Position numbers and translations under genes: made by a program
Shown: piece by piece, positions 1-6,680 of the stretch
Layout of the letters: every line of letters starts with the position of its first letter
Position numbering within the stretch: position 1 is the stretch's first letter
Source of the DNA: Fidelibacterota bacterium
Lineage (GTDB): Bacteria; Fidelibacterota; Marinisomatia; Marinisomatales; TCS55
Assembly: GCA_002701875.1 (NCBI GenBank)
Contig: NZWI01000016.1
Location: 1 to 11,303 of the forward strand
DNA length: 11,303 nucleotides
Reading direction: 5' to 3'
The notes under the pieces: generated by a model
The model's database searches: none
What the model was told of the DNA's origin: nothing
What the model saw: only the letters and a program-made list of their open reading frames with translations

Positions 1-78
1 TTTGCATTTTTTCACGTAGTAATATTCTTAATTATACTTACTTGGATGTATAGAAAAAAAATCTATATCAAAATATAG
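1..78 (+). CDS. 3' end of a possible membrane protein gene (partial)
   Basis: Frame 1 is open from the first base to a TAG at 76-78, giving 25 residues. They start with a strongly hydrophobic segment (aromatic and I/L/V rich, about 15 residues), followed by a basic tail (Arg-Lys-Lys near residues 18-20, then two more Lys). This is the pattern of a last transmembrane helix followed by a positively charged cytoplasmic tail under the positive-inside rule. The reading would place a plus-strand gene converging on the EamA transporter gene, with only 13 bp between the two stop codons. The fragment is too short to name a family. An open frame of this length could also arise by chance in AT-rich DNA, so the call rests on its membrane-like composition and on the convergent spacing. 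Confidence 0.4.
   Translation, partial: FAFFHVVIFLIILTWMYRKKIYIKI
54..78 (-). terminator. Candidate intrinsic terminator for the minus-strand gene array
   Basis: On the minus strand, 13 bases past the EamA gene stop, 73-78 pairs with 63-68 (CTATAT / ATATAG, 4-base loop), and is followed by one A and then eight consecutive T residues (54-61). A competing 8-bp perfect inverted repeat, 60-67 with 81-88, embraces the same hairpin with a 13-base loop. The stem is almost all A-T, so it would be weak. Hairpin plus U-tract at the end of a six-gene array is nevertheless the expected arrangement. The hairpin overlaps the stop codon of the convergent partial plus-strand frame. Confidence 0.45.
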
Positions 79-91
79 TTTATAGATTAAC

Positions 92-937
92 CTAATTACT
101 AATCTTCAAAGATATAATTATTGTACCAAAAATTATTATTGTTCCAATTAGAAATGTCTCGATATTAATTACTTTTGAAAAAACAATTATTTCTATAATC
201 AAACCTAATGGGATAACCAAATTGTTCATCACAGCAAGCGTCCCTGAAGAAACAAGCAATGCTCCACGGTTCCATAAATAAAATCCTAATCCTGAAGCAA
301 TTGCGCCCAGCCAAATAATCAGGATCCATTGAAATGAACTTATCGGTAATGTAATGTTTGAGTTTGATAACATAAATCCTATGATAGTTATCACTAATGC
401 TCCGAAATAAAAATAGGCGAAATCACTCATTCCTCTTGATGATCTTTTAGAATTCTTTATAAAATTTTTATACAATACTTGACCAGTCGCAAAGCATAGA
501 TTCGCTCCTTGAATTAGAAATAATCCAACAATGTCTTTTGATCCAATTAAAGTAAACCTGATCAATAAAGCTCCTAAAATAGATCCAATGCTTAGCATCA
601 AAAACAATGACCTAATCCTTTGATCAATAATATCAGAGACTATAGTGACATATAGTGGGGTAGTTATCGTAAAAAGTAATATTTTAGATACAGATATAAA
701 GAGAAATGCATTCAAATATAATAAATACATTACCCCAATCTGAATAGCACCAATCAATCCCATTATTAACATATGTTTTCTAGGTATTTTTAAATCAATG
801 ATAGGTAAAAAGATGATAAGGGCGATAACAGTTCTAAGTAAAGAAAGTGTCCAAGGGTTTATATCTGGTGAAAGGTAATGGCCAATGATACTAAAAGAAA
901 ATGCCCAAATAAATGTAGTGATTAGTAAATAAACCAT
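92..937 (-). CDS. EamA/DMT-family transporter
   Basis: This is a 281-residue integral membrane protein of the drug/metabolite transporter superfamily, in which two EamA repeats of five helices each form an inner-membrane carrier for small metabolites or amino acids. About ten hydrophobic segments are visible, from residues 2-19 through 259-277. The first repeat covers roughly 1-126 and the second 139-278. The opening segment with Trp11-Ala-Phe and the second-repeat segment 214-226 (Gly-Leu-Gly-Phe-Tyr-Leu-Trp) followed by a Pro at about 243 are typical of EamA proteins. The length is normal for the family (about 280-310). The start is an ATG 16 bp after the stop of the DUF5916 gene, with no recognisable Shine-Dalgarno, so it is probably the last gene of the same transcript. 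The substrate cannot be read from the sequence; the family call is firm. Confidence 0.9.
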   Translation of the reverse strand: MVYLLITTFIWAFSFSIIGHYLSPDINPWTLSLLRTVIALIIFLPIIDLKIPRKHMLIMGLIGAIQIGVMYLLYLNAFLFISVSKILLFTITTPLYVTIVSDIIDQRIRSLFLMLSIGSILGALLIRFTLIGSKDIVGLFLIQGANLCFATGQVLYKNFIKNSKRSSRGMSDFAYFYFGALVITIIGFMLSNSNITLPISSFQWILIIWLGAIASGLGFYLWNRGALLVSSGTLAVMNNLVIPLGLIIEIIVFSKVINIETFLIGTIIIFGTIIISLKISN

Positions 938-953
938 CAGGATTATAAAAATA

Positions 954-3143
954 TTAATTCAGGGCATCAAATAAATAACTATATTTTAATGCAAATGATT
1001 TTGTGCTATTAGGTATTGGAATACCATCATAGTCCTGGGTCTGATTATAAACCAAGTATAGTCCTGTAGCAGCAGATTGTTGCCATATAAAACGCCAGTT
1101 CATTGACCACTCATCAGATTGATTGTTATATTGAAGAAGAGATTGAATATATATTTTTGGTGAAAATGCATAAGTTAATCTTGATCTAACTAATTTGGTT
1201 TCAAATTTTCCATCTGGTAACTCTACTTTATTATAATTCAAACTGAACTCTGAAGTGAATTGATCTTTGTAGCGCAATCGAATCGTTGGGGTTGAGCTAA
1301 CTCTATCGCCACCAAAAAAACCACCTATTCTAGTCATTGCACTAAAGCTGGCAGGTTTTGCATTATTAGTCATAATCATTATTTGGATTTCTTTATCATT
1401 ATATTCATTCGCAAGTACAGTATCACCAGAAGAAATTTCAAAAGGGGCAAAAACTCCTTCATAAACTAAATTCATTCCTGTGTGAATTTCAAATCCAGAT
1501 CTGAATTCCCAGTGATTATCAATATGCCAACGTCCTGATTCTTGACGACCATCTAATTTCCAATATCCATCAAAATTTATATGTGGCCTCAATTCGAGTA
1601 TTCCATATTTATTTTCAGGTCTAAAGCGAGTAAAGATGCGCCCTGACCATTTGCGATAGCTTTCCCGTTTAAGGTATCCCATTTCTGGATTAAAATCTGC
1701 TCCCACTTCTGTATAAGACGTCACAGTGGAAATTGATTTTGTGTCACGTGCTGCCTCTAAACGGAACGCATATGAATTATCTTTACTGAGCCCAGGAGTA
1801 TCAGTAAATCCTGCAAAAGCAATAATTTTGCTTAATTCACCAATCCCTAATTGCGCATCAAATGCATAGGATTGATTAACATATGCATTTTCACCTAAAT
1901 GATTTAAAGCGGTATACATTCCCCCAAAATGAGTACGGTTAGGTAATTCTTTTTTTAATCGCAAAACTGAATATTGATTTCCATCCGTAACATCCTTTAC
2001 TTTATCCGACTGCATTGTAAGTATACCCAATTTCATTCCAGATAATGTACCCGTTAATCTACCACCCCCAATAATTGGCACGGGAACACCACCAGAACCA
2101 ACGCCTATCCTTCTGCTAAAAAACATTTCTATATCTGGTCCAAAATAACCACCGCCACTACCAACAGAAAAAAGGCCTGCATTTTCAAGAAAAAAAGCTC
2201 TTTTCTCTGGGAAGAAAAGACTAAAGCGGTCTAAGTTAATTTGTTGTTCATCAGCCTCAACTTGAGCAAAATCGGTATTATAGGTAATGTCAAGGTTCAT
2301 CGATGAACCAACACTCACTTTTGCATCTAATCCAAAATCAGATTTTGAACTTTGAGTGGATTGTTCATTTGCAACTGTATTGTTTTGACCCAGCACATAA
2401 GGCATGATTTTAATATTCCTTGAGATTGGAACGTTTATGTTGGTTATTGTCCCTGCTGAAACAAGTCGAGTCATTGTAAATTGTCTAGATATAGGAGCCC
2501 AGTGAGCCTCTTCCTTTTTTCTTGCTATTACACGTTCAAAATTGATACCCCAAGATTGATCTTTATCTTTTTTATATCTTAATGTTTTGAACGGGATAGC
2601 AAATTCAGCACTCCAACCAAAATCACTTTTTATTGATTTAACTTCCCAAACAGCATCCCAGTTCACATTGAACCCTCCTCCACTTCCTATAGAAAAACGT
2701 CGACTTATACTTCCCCCTTCACCACCACCCGTTATCTGTGCATCAAATTCAATTCCTGCAGCATTAGTTCCAAAGAGATATCCGGTTTGAAAATCTTTAA
2801 AAGTATCTATAATAAAAGAGAAACTATCAGAGTTATTCAATGGTGAATCTCGACGCGTATCTGATACTACAATACGATTAGGCTCCTTATCATATGCTAC
2901 TACAGAAACATAAAAATATTGATCAGAATACATAACTCTCACAATAGTTTTTTCTGATACTTCTAACCCTTCATCAGGTGTTTTTTGGACAAAATCCGAA
3001 ATGGTTTTTACATCTACCCAGGCAGGGTCATTAATTACATTACCATCTATTATAGGGATGGAGCTTACCTTGTTTACATCAACAGTTTTTTGAGCAATCA
3101 AAATAGCTGAGTAAGCTAATATAATTAATATTTTCTTGGACAT
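954..3143 (-). CDS. DUF5916 outer-membrane protein with CBM9-like N-terminal domain
   Basis: The product has 729 residues and begins with a short signal peptide (Lys3-Lys4, hydrophobic to about residue 16, probable cleavage near Ala17-Gln18). Residues about 25-205 look like a family 9 carbohydrate-binding-like beta-sandwich: an early Ile-Asp-Gly-x-x-x-Asp-x-x-Trp block near 31-42, then a Ser-Asp-Ser-Phe region near 105-110. From about 235 to the end lies the DUF5916 region, identified by its hallmark at 291-324: Asp-Phe-Ala-Gln-Val-Glu-Ala-Asp followed by Phe-Phe-Pro-Glu-Lys-Arg-Ala-Phe-Phe-Leu-Glu. The remainder alternates polar and aromatic strands, as expected of an outer-membrane beta-barrel. 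DUF5916 proteins are common in Bacteroidota and relatives; their function is not established, and glycan binding or surface uptake is only an inference. A Gly/Ser-rich stretch lies at about 138-158. The ATG start is 6 bp after the carbinolamine dehydratase stop codon, with no clear Shine-Dalgarno, which suggests translational coupling. Confidence 0.88.
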   Translation of the reverse strand: MSKKILIILAYSAILIAQKTVDVNKVSSIPIIDGNVINDPAWVDVKTISDFVQKTPDEGLEVSEKTIVRVMYSDQYFYVSVVAYDKEPNRIVVSDTRRDSPLNNSDSFSFIIDTFKDFQTGYLFGTNAAGIEFDAQITGGGEGGSISRRFSIGSGGGFNVNWDAVWEVKSIKSDFGWSAEFAIPFKTLRYKKDKDQSWGINFERVIARKKEEAHWAPISRQFTMTRLVSAGTITNINVPISRNIKIMPYVLGQNNTVANEQSTQSSKSDFGLDAKVSVGSSMNLDITYNTDFAQVEADEQQINLDRFSLFFPEKRAFFLENAGLFSVGSGGGYFGPDIEMFFSRRIGVGSGGVPVPIIGGGRLTGTLSGMKLGILTMQSDKVKDVTDGNQYSVLRLKKELPNRTHFGGMYTALNHLGENAYVNQSYAFDAQLGIGELSKIIAFAGFTDTPGLSKDNSYAFRLEAARDTKSISTVTSYTEVGADFNPEMGYLKRESYRKWSGRIFTRFRPENKYGILELRPHINFDGYWKLDGRQESGRWHIDNHWEFRSGFEIHTGMNLVYEGVFAPFEISSGDTVLANEYNDKEIQIMIMTNNAKPASFSAMTRIGGFFGGDRVSSTPTIRLRYKDQFTSEFSLNYNKVELPDGKFETKLVRSRLTYAFSPKIYIQSLLQYNNQSDEWSMNWRFIWQQSAATGLYLVYNQTQDYDGIPIPNSTKSFALKYSYLFDALN

Positions 3144-3149
3144 TTTATT

Positions 3150-3434
3150 TTATGATTTTAGAATAAATTCAACCATCTTGGCCATTTCAATGCATTGATC
3201 AGTCACTCCACCTTGATCATGGGAAGTGAATACAACCTCAACTCGACACCAACCAACTTTTAAATCTGGATGATGATTTTTTTCTTCAGCAATTTTTGCT
3301 AAACTATTAACAAATTCGATACCACTTAAATATGTATCGAACGAAATATCTTTAAGAATTTTGTTATCAGAAAAGATCCAATCATCCAAAGATATTAAAG
3401 CTGAATTAATTTGTTTATTAGAAAGCAAAGCCAC
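3150..3434 (-). CDS. Pterin-4a-carbinolamine dehydratase (PCD/DCoH family)
   Basis: This small cytosolic enzyme family dehydrates 4a-hydroxytetrahydrobiopterin to quinonoid dihydropterin, recycling the cofactor of aromatic amino acid hydroxylases. The protein has 94 residues, a normal family length. The signature is complete: Glu51-Lys-Asn-His54-His55-Pro56-Asp57, Trp62, His72 and Asp79. The three histidines have the spacing of the catalytic triad (His-His, then His 17 residues later). The start is GTG at 3434-3432. It is chosen because an AGGAGGA Shine-Dalgarno lies six bases upstream, on top of the stop codon of the MATE gene. No phenylalanine hydroxylase or other pterin gene is in the window, so the partner is unknown. 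Some bacterial members are thought to have other, molybdopterin-related or regulatory, roles. The gene sits 11 bp after the MATE gene and 6 bp before the DUF5916 gene, so it is almost certainly cotranscribed with both. Confidence 0.93.
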   Translation of the reverse strand: MALLSNKQINSALISLDDWIFSDNKILKDISFDTYLSGIEFVNSLAKIAEEKNHHPDLKVGWCRVEVVFTSHDQGGVTDQCIEMAKMVEFILKS

Positions 3435-3440
3435 AATATC

Positions 3441-3447
3441 TCCTCCT
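3441..3447 (-). promoter_or_regulatory. Shine-Dalgarno AGGAGGA overlapping the MATE stop codon
   Basis: Read on the minus strand, AGGAGGA begins inside the TAG stop of the MATE gene (3448-3446) and ends six bases before the GTG start of the carbinolamine dehydratase. It is the only near-perfect Shine-Dalgarno in the window. It decides the non-ATG start of that gene, and its position over the stop codon suggests that ribosomes finishing MATE translation reinitiate on it. Confidence 0.8.
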
Positions 3448-4813
3448 ATAACGGTTTTGCAATTAAGAATTTACGAAAAGCGATCTTTAGCCAAACAATA
3501 GAAATGATTGTGGCCATGATGCCAGAAATAAACATTGCATACCACATCCATTCAACTGGCTTATCCAATATATAGATAAAATAATACGCGAGTGGCCCTG
3601 CAACACCTATCACTCTTATTGTCGTAATAATAAGAGATGGCATCCCAAGACCAAGACCTTGCAATATTCTCCCAATTGTCAATCCGATTGAAATAAAAGG
3701 AAATAGTAGTGAGATAACTCTAAGATAGTTAACAGCTATATTTTTTATTACAGTTTCATCGGTAAATCCAGATATTATAAATGGAGCAAAAACATATAAG
3801 ATGATTGAGCCAACCGATGTAATAATAAAGGAACTTGAAATACCATATCTAGTAATAAATCTAATTTTGTCTATTTCATTTGCCCCGAAAAACATTCCAA
3901 CCATAGTTGTTAATGCCGAAGCTATACCAAATATAGGTAAGAAAACTACCATATCTATACGTCCTGCTATTTGGTATGCAGCAACAGCATCTGTCGAAAA
4001 AGTTGCAAGCATTATATTAAATAATAACTGGCCTATCGCCATAACAATCATAGACATAGATGCTGGCAGACCCACTTTAATAATATCGACTAAAATAAAA
4101 TACGATGGATTGAAGTCACGTAATTTGAATTGGACATATGCATGATCCTTAAAAAAAAGCATATATATAAATATTATAAAAATAATCATTTGACTTATTG
4201 TAGTTGCCCATGCAGCTCCTGAAACACCAAAATTAAGTGTGAAAATAAAAATTGGATCTAAGACAATATTTAATACTGTTCCAATACCTGCTAAAATCAT
4301 GGGAAACTTCATGTCTCCTTCTCCAGCTAATATTGATCTGAAAAAACCTGAAAAAACTCCAAATGAAAGCCCGTAGCAGCTAACCTTAAGGTATTCCCAT
4401 GCCTGAGGAAGAACTTCAGGAGTACATCCAATTTTAACAAGGATCTGTTTACCATATAGTAGTCCCAAAGATGTAAGTAGGGCACTAATCACGAATGCCA
4501 TAACTATCGCATGTTCAGCTGCATTATCAGCATTTACTTTATCATCTGATCCAATGAAACGAGCTATGGATGCTGTTACGCCACTTCCTAAACCAAAGGA
4601 TATACCCATAACAAAAAAGAAAATTGGAAAATTAAATGCAACAGCAGCAATAGCTTCACCACTGAGCATCCCAATAAAAATCATATCTACAATACTATAA
4701 AGGGTCTGTATACCCATTCCAGCTATTATAGGTATTGCAAGTATCCACAGCGATTTTGATGGATTATCAATGAATGATTTTAATCGAGAATGGCGTATTT
4801 CTGGCTGTGCCAT
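3446..4813 (-). CDS. MATE-family multidrug/toxin efflux transporter
   Basis: The product is a 455-residue inner-membrane antiporter of the multidrug and toxic compound extrusion family, which exports organic cations and toxins using a Na+ or H+ gradient. About twelve hydrophobic segments are arranged as two six-helix halves. Family hallmarks are visible: an N-terminal Asp43 region in helix 1 (Ile-Val-Asp-Met-Ile-Phe-Ile-Gly, 41-48), Gly164-Glu-Gly-Asp-Met-Lys before helix 5, Leu181-Asn-Ile-Val-Leu-Asp186-Pro187, Gly-Ala-Ala-Trp-Ala-Thr at 199-204, and Gly381-Arg-Ile-Leu-Gln-Gly in the second half. The length is standard (about 440-480). The start is the first ATG of the frame; no Shine-Dalgarno precedes it. 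The 60-bp gap before it, the largest in the array, contains a TATAAT box (4834-4829). The stop overlaps the ribosome binding site of the next gene. The substrate is unknown; the family call is secure. Confidence 0.93.
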   Translation of the reverse strand: MAQPEIRHSRLKSFIDNPSKSLWILAIPIIAGMGIQTLYSIVDMIFIGMLSGEAIAAVAFNFPIFFFVMGISFGLGSGVTASIARFIGSDDKVNADNAAEHAIVMAFVISALLTSLGLLYGKQILVKIGCTPEVLPQAWEYLKVSCYGLSFGVFSGFFRSILAGEGDMKFPMILAGIGTVLNIVLDPIFIFTLNFGVSGAAWATTISQMIIFIIFIYMLFFKDHAYVQFKLRDFNPSYFILVDIIKVGLPASMSMIVMAIGQLLFNIMLATFSTDAVAAYQIAGRIDMVVFLPIFGIASALTTMVGMFFGANEIDKIRFITRYGISSSFIITSVGSIILYVFAPFIISGFTDETVIKNIAVNYLRVISLLFPFISIGLTIGRILQGLGLGMPSLIITTIRVIGVAGPLAYYFIYILDKPVEWMWYAMFISGIMATIISIVWLKIAFRKFLIAKPL

Positions 4814-4873
4814 AGGCGCGGAATTTAGATTATAATATCAAGATGGATTACTGAATTTTATACAGAGTAAAAA
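4814..4873 (-). promoter_or_regulatory. 60-bp gap with possible internal promoter for the MATE gene
   Basis: This is the widest spacer between the six minus-strand genes. On the minus strand it holds a consensus-like TATAAT at 4834-4829, 15 bases before the MATE ATG. No good -35 hexamer is found about 17 bases upstream, and transcription would begin only about nine bases before the start codon. In DNA this AT-rich such a hexamer is expected by chance, so this is a weak call. Confidence 0.2.
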
Positions 4874-6664
4874 TTAAAAGGGCCATATCATTGGAATAAA
4901 TATGATTGCCGCTAACCAAAAAGTGATCGATAGAGGAAGTCCAACTTTTATAAAATCAGAAAACTTGTATCCACCAGCGCCATAAACCATCAGATTAGTT
5001 TGGTACCCAATAGGAGTACTAAATGATGCTGATGCAGCAAAGCATACACCAAAGATCAAAGGTCGCGCATCAATCCCCATATTTGCAGAAAGAGATAAGA
5101 CAATAGGTGTCATAATGATTGCGGTAGCTGTATTAGATGATACCTCAGTAAGAATCATAGTAATTAGATAAGTGAGTCCTAATAAAATATAAGGTTGCAA
5201 ATTACCAGAGAATAATTTGACAAATTGAGAAATAGATTCACCAATAAAAGAAGCTGTACCCGTTGTTTCTATAACTGTACCAAGTGGAATCAAAGCTGCT
5301 ATTAATATAATAACCTGCCAATGAATTGATTGATATGCTTCATTTGGAGTAATAACACGTAGAATTAATAAAATTACGATGCTTAACAAGGCTCCTTTTA
5401 TAATAGGTAAAAGGCCTAGCGCGGCTAGAATAATTGTAGCAATGATTAAAATTATACTAACCCACCAAAATTTGACTTTGACTAATTTTTCTTGAACCTC
5501 GCCCAGTAATATAAAGCCACTACTATTAGCTAATTTGGCCAACTGTTTCTTCCCGCCATAAATCAAGAGTGTATCATATGATTGAATCAAAACATGTGCA
5601 ACTTTTTTACGAATGATTCCACCTTCTCGTCTTATTGCTAAGATAAAGGCATAAAATCTTTTTCTGAAATTGCTATTCATAATGGTTTGTCCAATAAGAT
5701 CAGATTGGTCAGTTACCATACATTCAATTAATACATTGTCTTCTTGTTCTAATTCACTTTGAGTTAATTTTTCATCGGTTAATAATGAAACTTTTTCTAC
5801 CTCTTTCATTTGCAAAAAACTCTCAACAGAGCCTTTAACAAAAAGGATGTCACCAGCCTGCAGTTTTTCATTGCCTACATTATAGGTGATTAAACGATCG
5901 TCACGTTGAATATCGAGTACAATAACGTCGTAGTTATAACTGACACTTCGTTCCTCACAAGTGGAACCAACTAAGGGTGAATCTGTAGAAAGTCTCATTT
6001 CAGTTAGATAACCTGCCATATGATAACTTTGAGTTAAGCTAGAAGTAACTGTGCGTGATGGGAGAATTCTAGGCGCTATAGTCAATACATAAATAAGACC
6101 CAGAGTTAAAGTAATCCAACCATATTTAGCAAATTCAAACATACCCAATGCTAGCCCACTATTTTTAATATAAATCGAATTCACTAGTAAATTGGTTGAT
6201 GTACCAATTAATGTTAAAGTTCCTCCCATAATTGCAGCATAGCTTAGAGGAATTAATAGTTTTGAGGGACTCATATGATATCTATGTGCTAAGCGAATAG
6301 TTACCGGCATAAATATTGCAACAATTGCAGTGTTATTCATTAGAGCACTAGCAAGAGCTATAGTTAGGAGATAAACGCTTAGCCCTAATGATCTTGAACG
6401 AGAGACTAATTGGTTTATACGGACAATTAAATATTCAAGTATTCGAGTTTTCTGCAATGCATAACTCAATATGAATAGAAGGGATATAGTAATTACAGCT
6501 GGATTTGAAAATCCTGATATAGCTTCATCAATACTAAGAAATCCACCAAGTAAAAGGATTGTAAGAATTAATAAAGCTGTTACATCTAAACTAAATTTTT
6601 CTGTAACAAATAATATAAAGGCTAAGAAAATTAGGCCGAGAACAAATGCGATTTCAAAAGTCAT
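4874..6664 (-). CDS. SLC13/DASS-family permease with two RCK_C (TrkA_C) domains
   Basis: The product has 596 residues and is an inner-membrane permease of the divalent anion/Na+ symporter type, a family that moves dicarboxylates, sulfate or similar anions. The N-terminal half has membrane segments over about 5-198 and carries Met-Asn110-Asn111-Thr112-Ala, then Gly154-Thr-Ser-Thr-Asn158. The C-terminal half (about 399-594) carries Ser510-Asn511-Thr512-Ala-Thr and Gly553-Tyr-Gln-Thr-Asn557. The paired Ser-Asn-Thr-type motifs and the Thr-Asn hairpins are the inverted-repeat substrate/Na+ signature. Between the halves, residues 215-290 and 308-390 form two soluble RCK_C/TrkA_C-like domains (for example Gly271-Asp-Ile-Leu-Phe-Val and Asp364-Thr-Leu-Leu-Ile-Tyr), which likely bind a regulatory ligand. 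The length of about 600 fits this regulated subgroup. The first motif reads Asn-Asn-Thr rather than Ser-Asn-Thr. The ATG start lies 16 bp after the HD-GYP stop, with no Shine-Dalgarno. The substrate is not assigned; sulfate or a dicarboxylate is possible. Confidence 0.9.
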   Translation of the reverse strand: MTFEIAFVLGLIFLAFILFVTEKFSLDVTALLILTILLLGGFLSIDEAISGFSNPAVITISLLFILSYALQKTRILEYLIVRINQLVSRSRSLGLSVYLLTIALASALMNNTAIVAIFMPVTIRLAHRYHMSPSKLLIPLSYAAIMGGTLTLIGTSTNLLVNSIYIKNSGLALGMFEFAKYGWITLTLGLIYVLTIAPRILPSRTVTSSLTQSYHMAGYLTEMRLSTDSPLVGSTCEERSVSYNYDVIVLDIQRDDRLITYNVGNEKLQAGDILFVKGSVESFLQMKEVEKVSLLTDEKLTQSELEQEDNVLIECMVTDQSDLIGQTIMNSNFRKRFYAFILAIRREGGIIRKKVAHVLIQSYDTLLIYGGKKQLAKLANSSGFILLGEVQEKLVKVKFWWVSIILIIATIILAALGLLPIIKGALLSIVILLILRVITPNEAYQSIHWQVIILIAALIPLGTVIETTGTASFIGESISQFVKLFSGNLQPYILLGLTYLITMILTEVSSNTATAIIMTPIVLSLSANMGIDARPLIFGVCFAASASFSTPIGYQTNLMVYGAGGYKFSDFIKVGLPLSITFWLAAIIFIPMIWPF

Positions 6665-6680
6665 TTAATCATTAAAATAA

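Noticed and set aside
2587..2790. 67-codon plus-strand open frame inside the DUF5916 gene
   Set aside because: It lies wholly antisense to a gene with clear family hallmarks, has a low-complexity Pro/Leu-rich translation and shows no homology features.
954..3143. TonB-dependent receptor for the large outer-membrane protein
   Set aside because: No plug domain or TonB box is visible, and the Phe-Phe-Pro-Glu-Lys-Arg hallmark with a CBM9-like N-terminus fits DUF5916 instead.
3801..4145. 114-codon plus-strand open frame inside the MATE gene
   Set aside because: It is antisense to a well-supported MATE coding region. Its Ile-rich translation is what the complement of hydrophobic codons produces.
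6471..6668. 65-codon plus-strand open frame at the start of the SLC13 gene
   Set aside because: It is antisense to the permease N-terminus, with no recognisable motif and no ribosome binding site.
6661..6675. Three-codon ATG frame overlapping the SLC13 start (its stop TGA overlaps the start ATG)
   Set aside because: It is too short to judge in AT-rich DNA and lacks a ribosome binding site; most likely chance.
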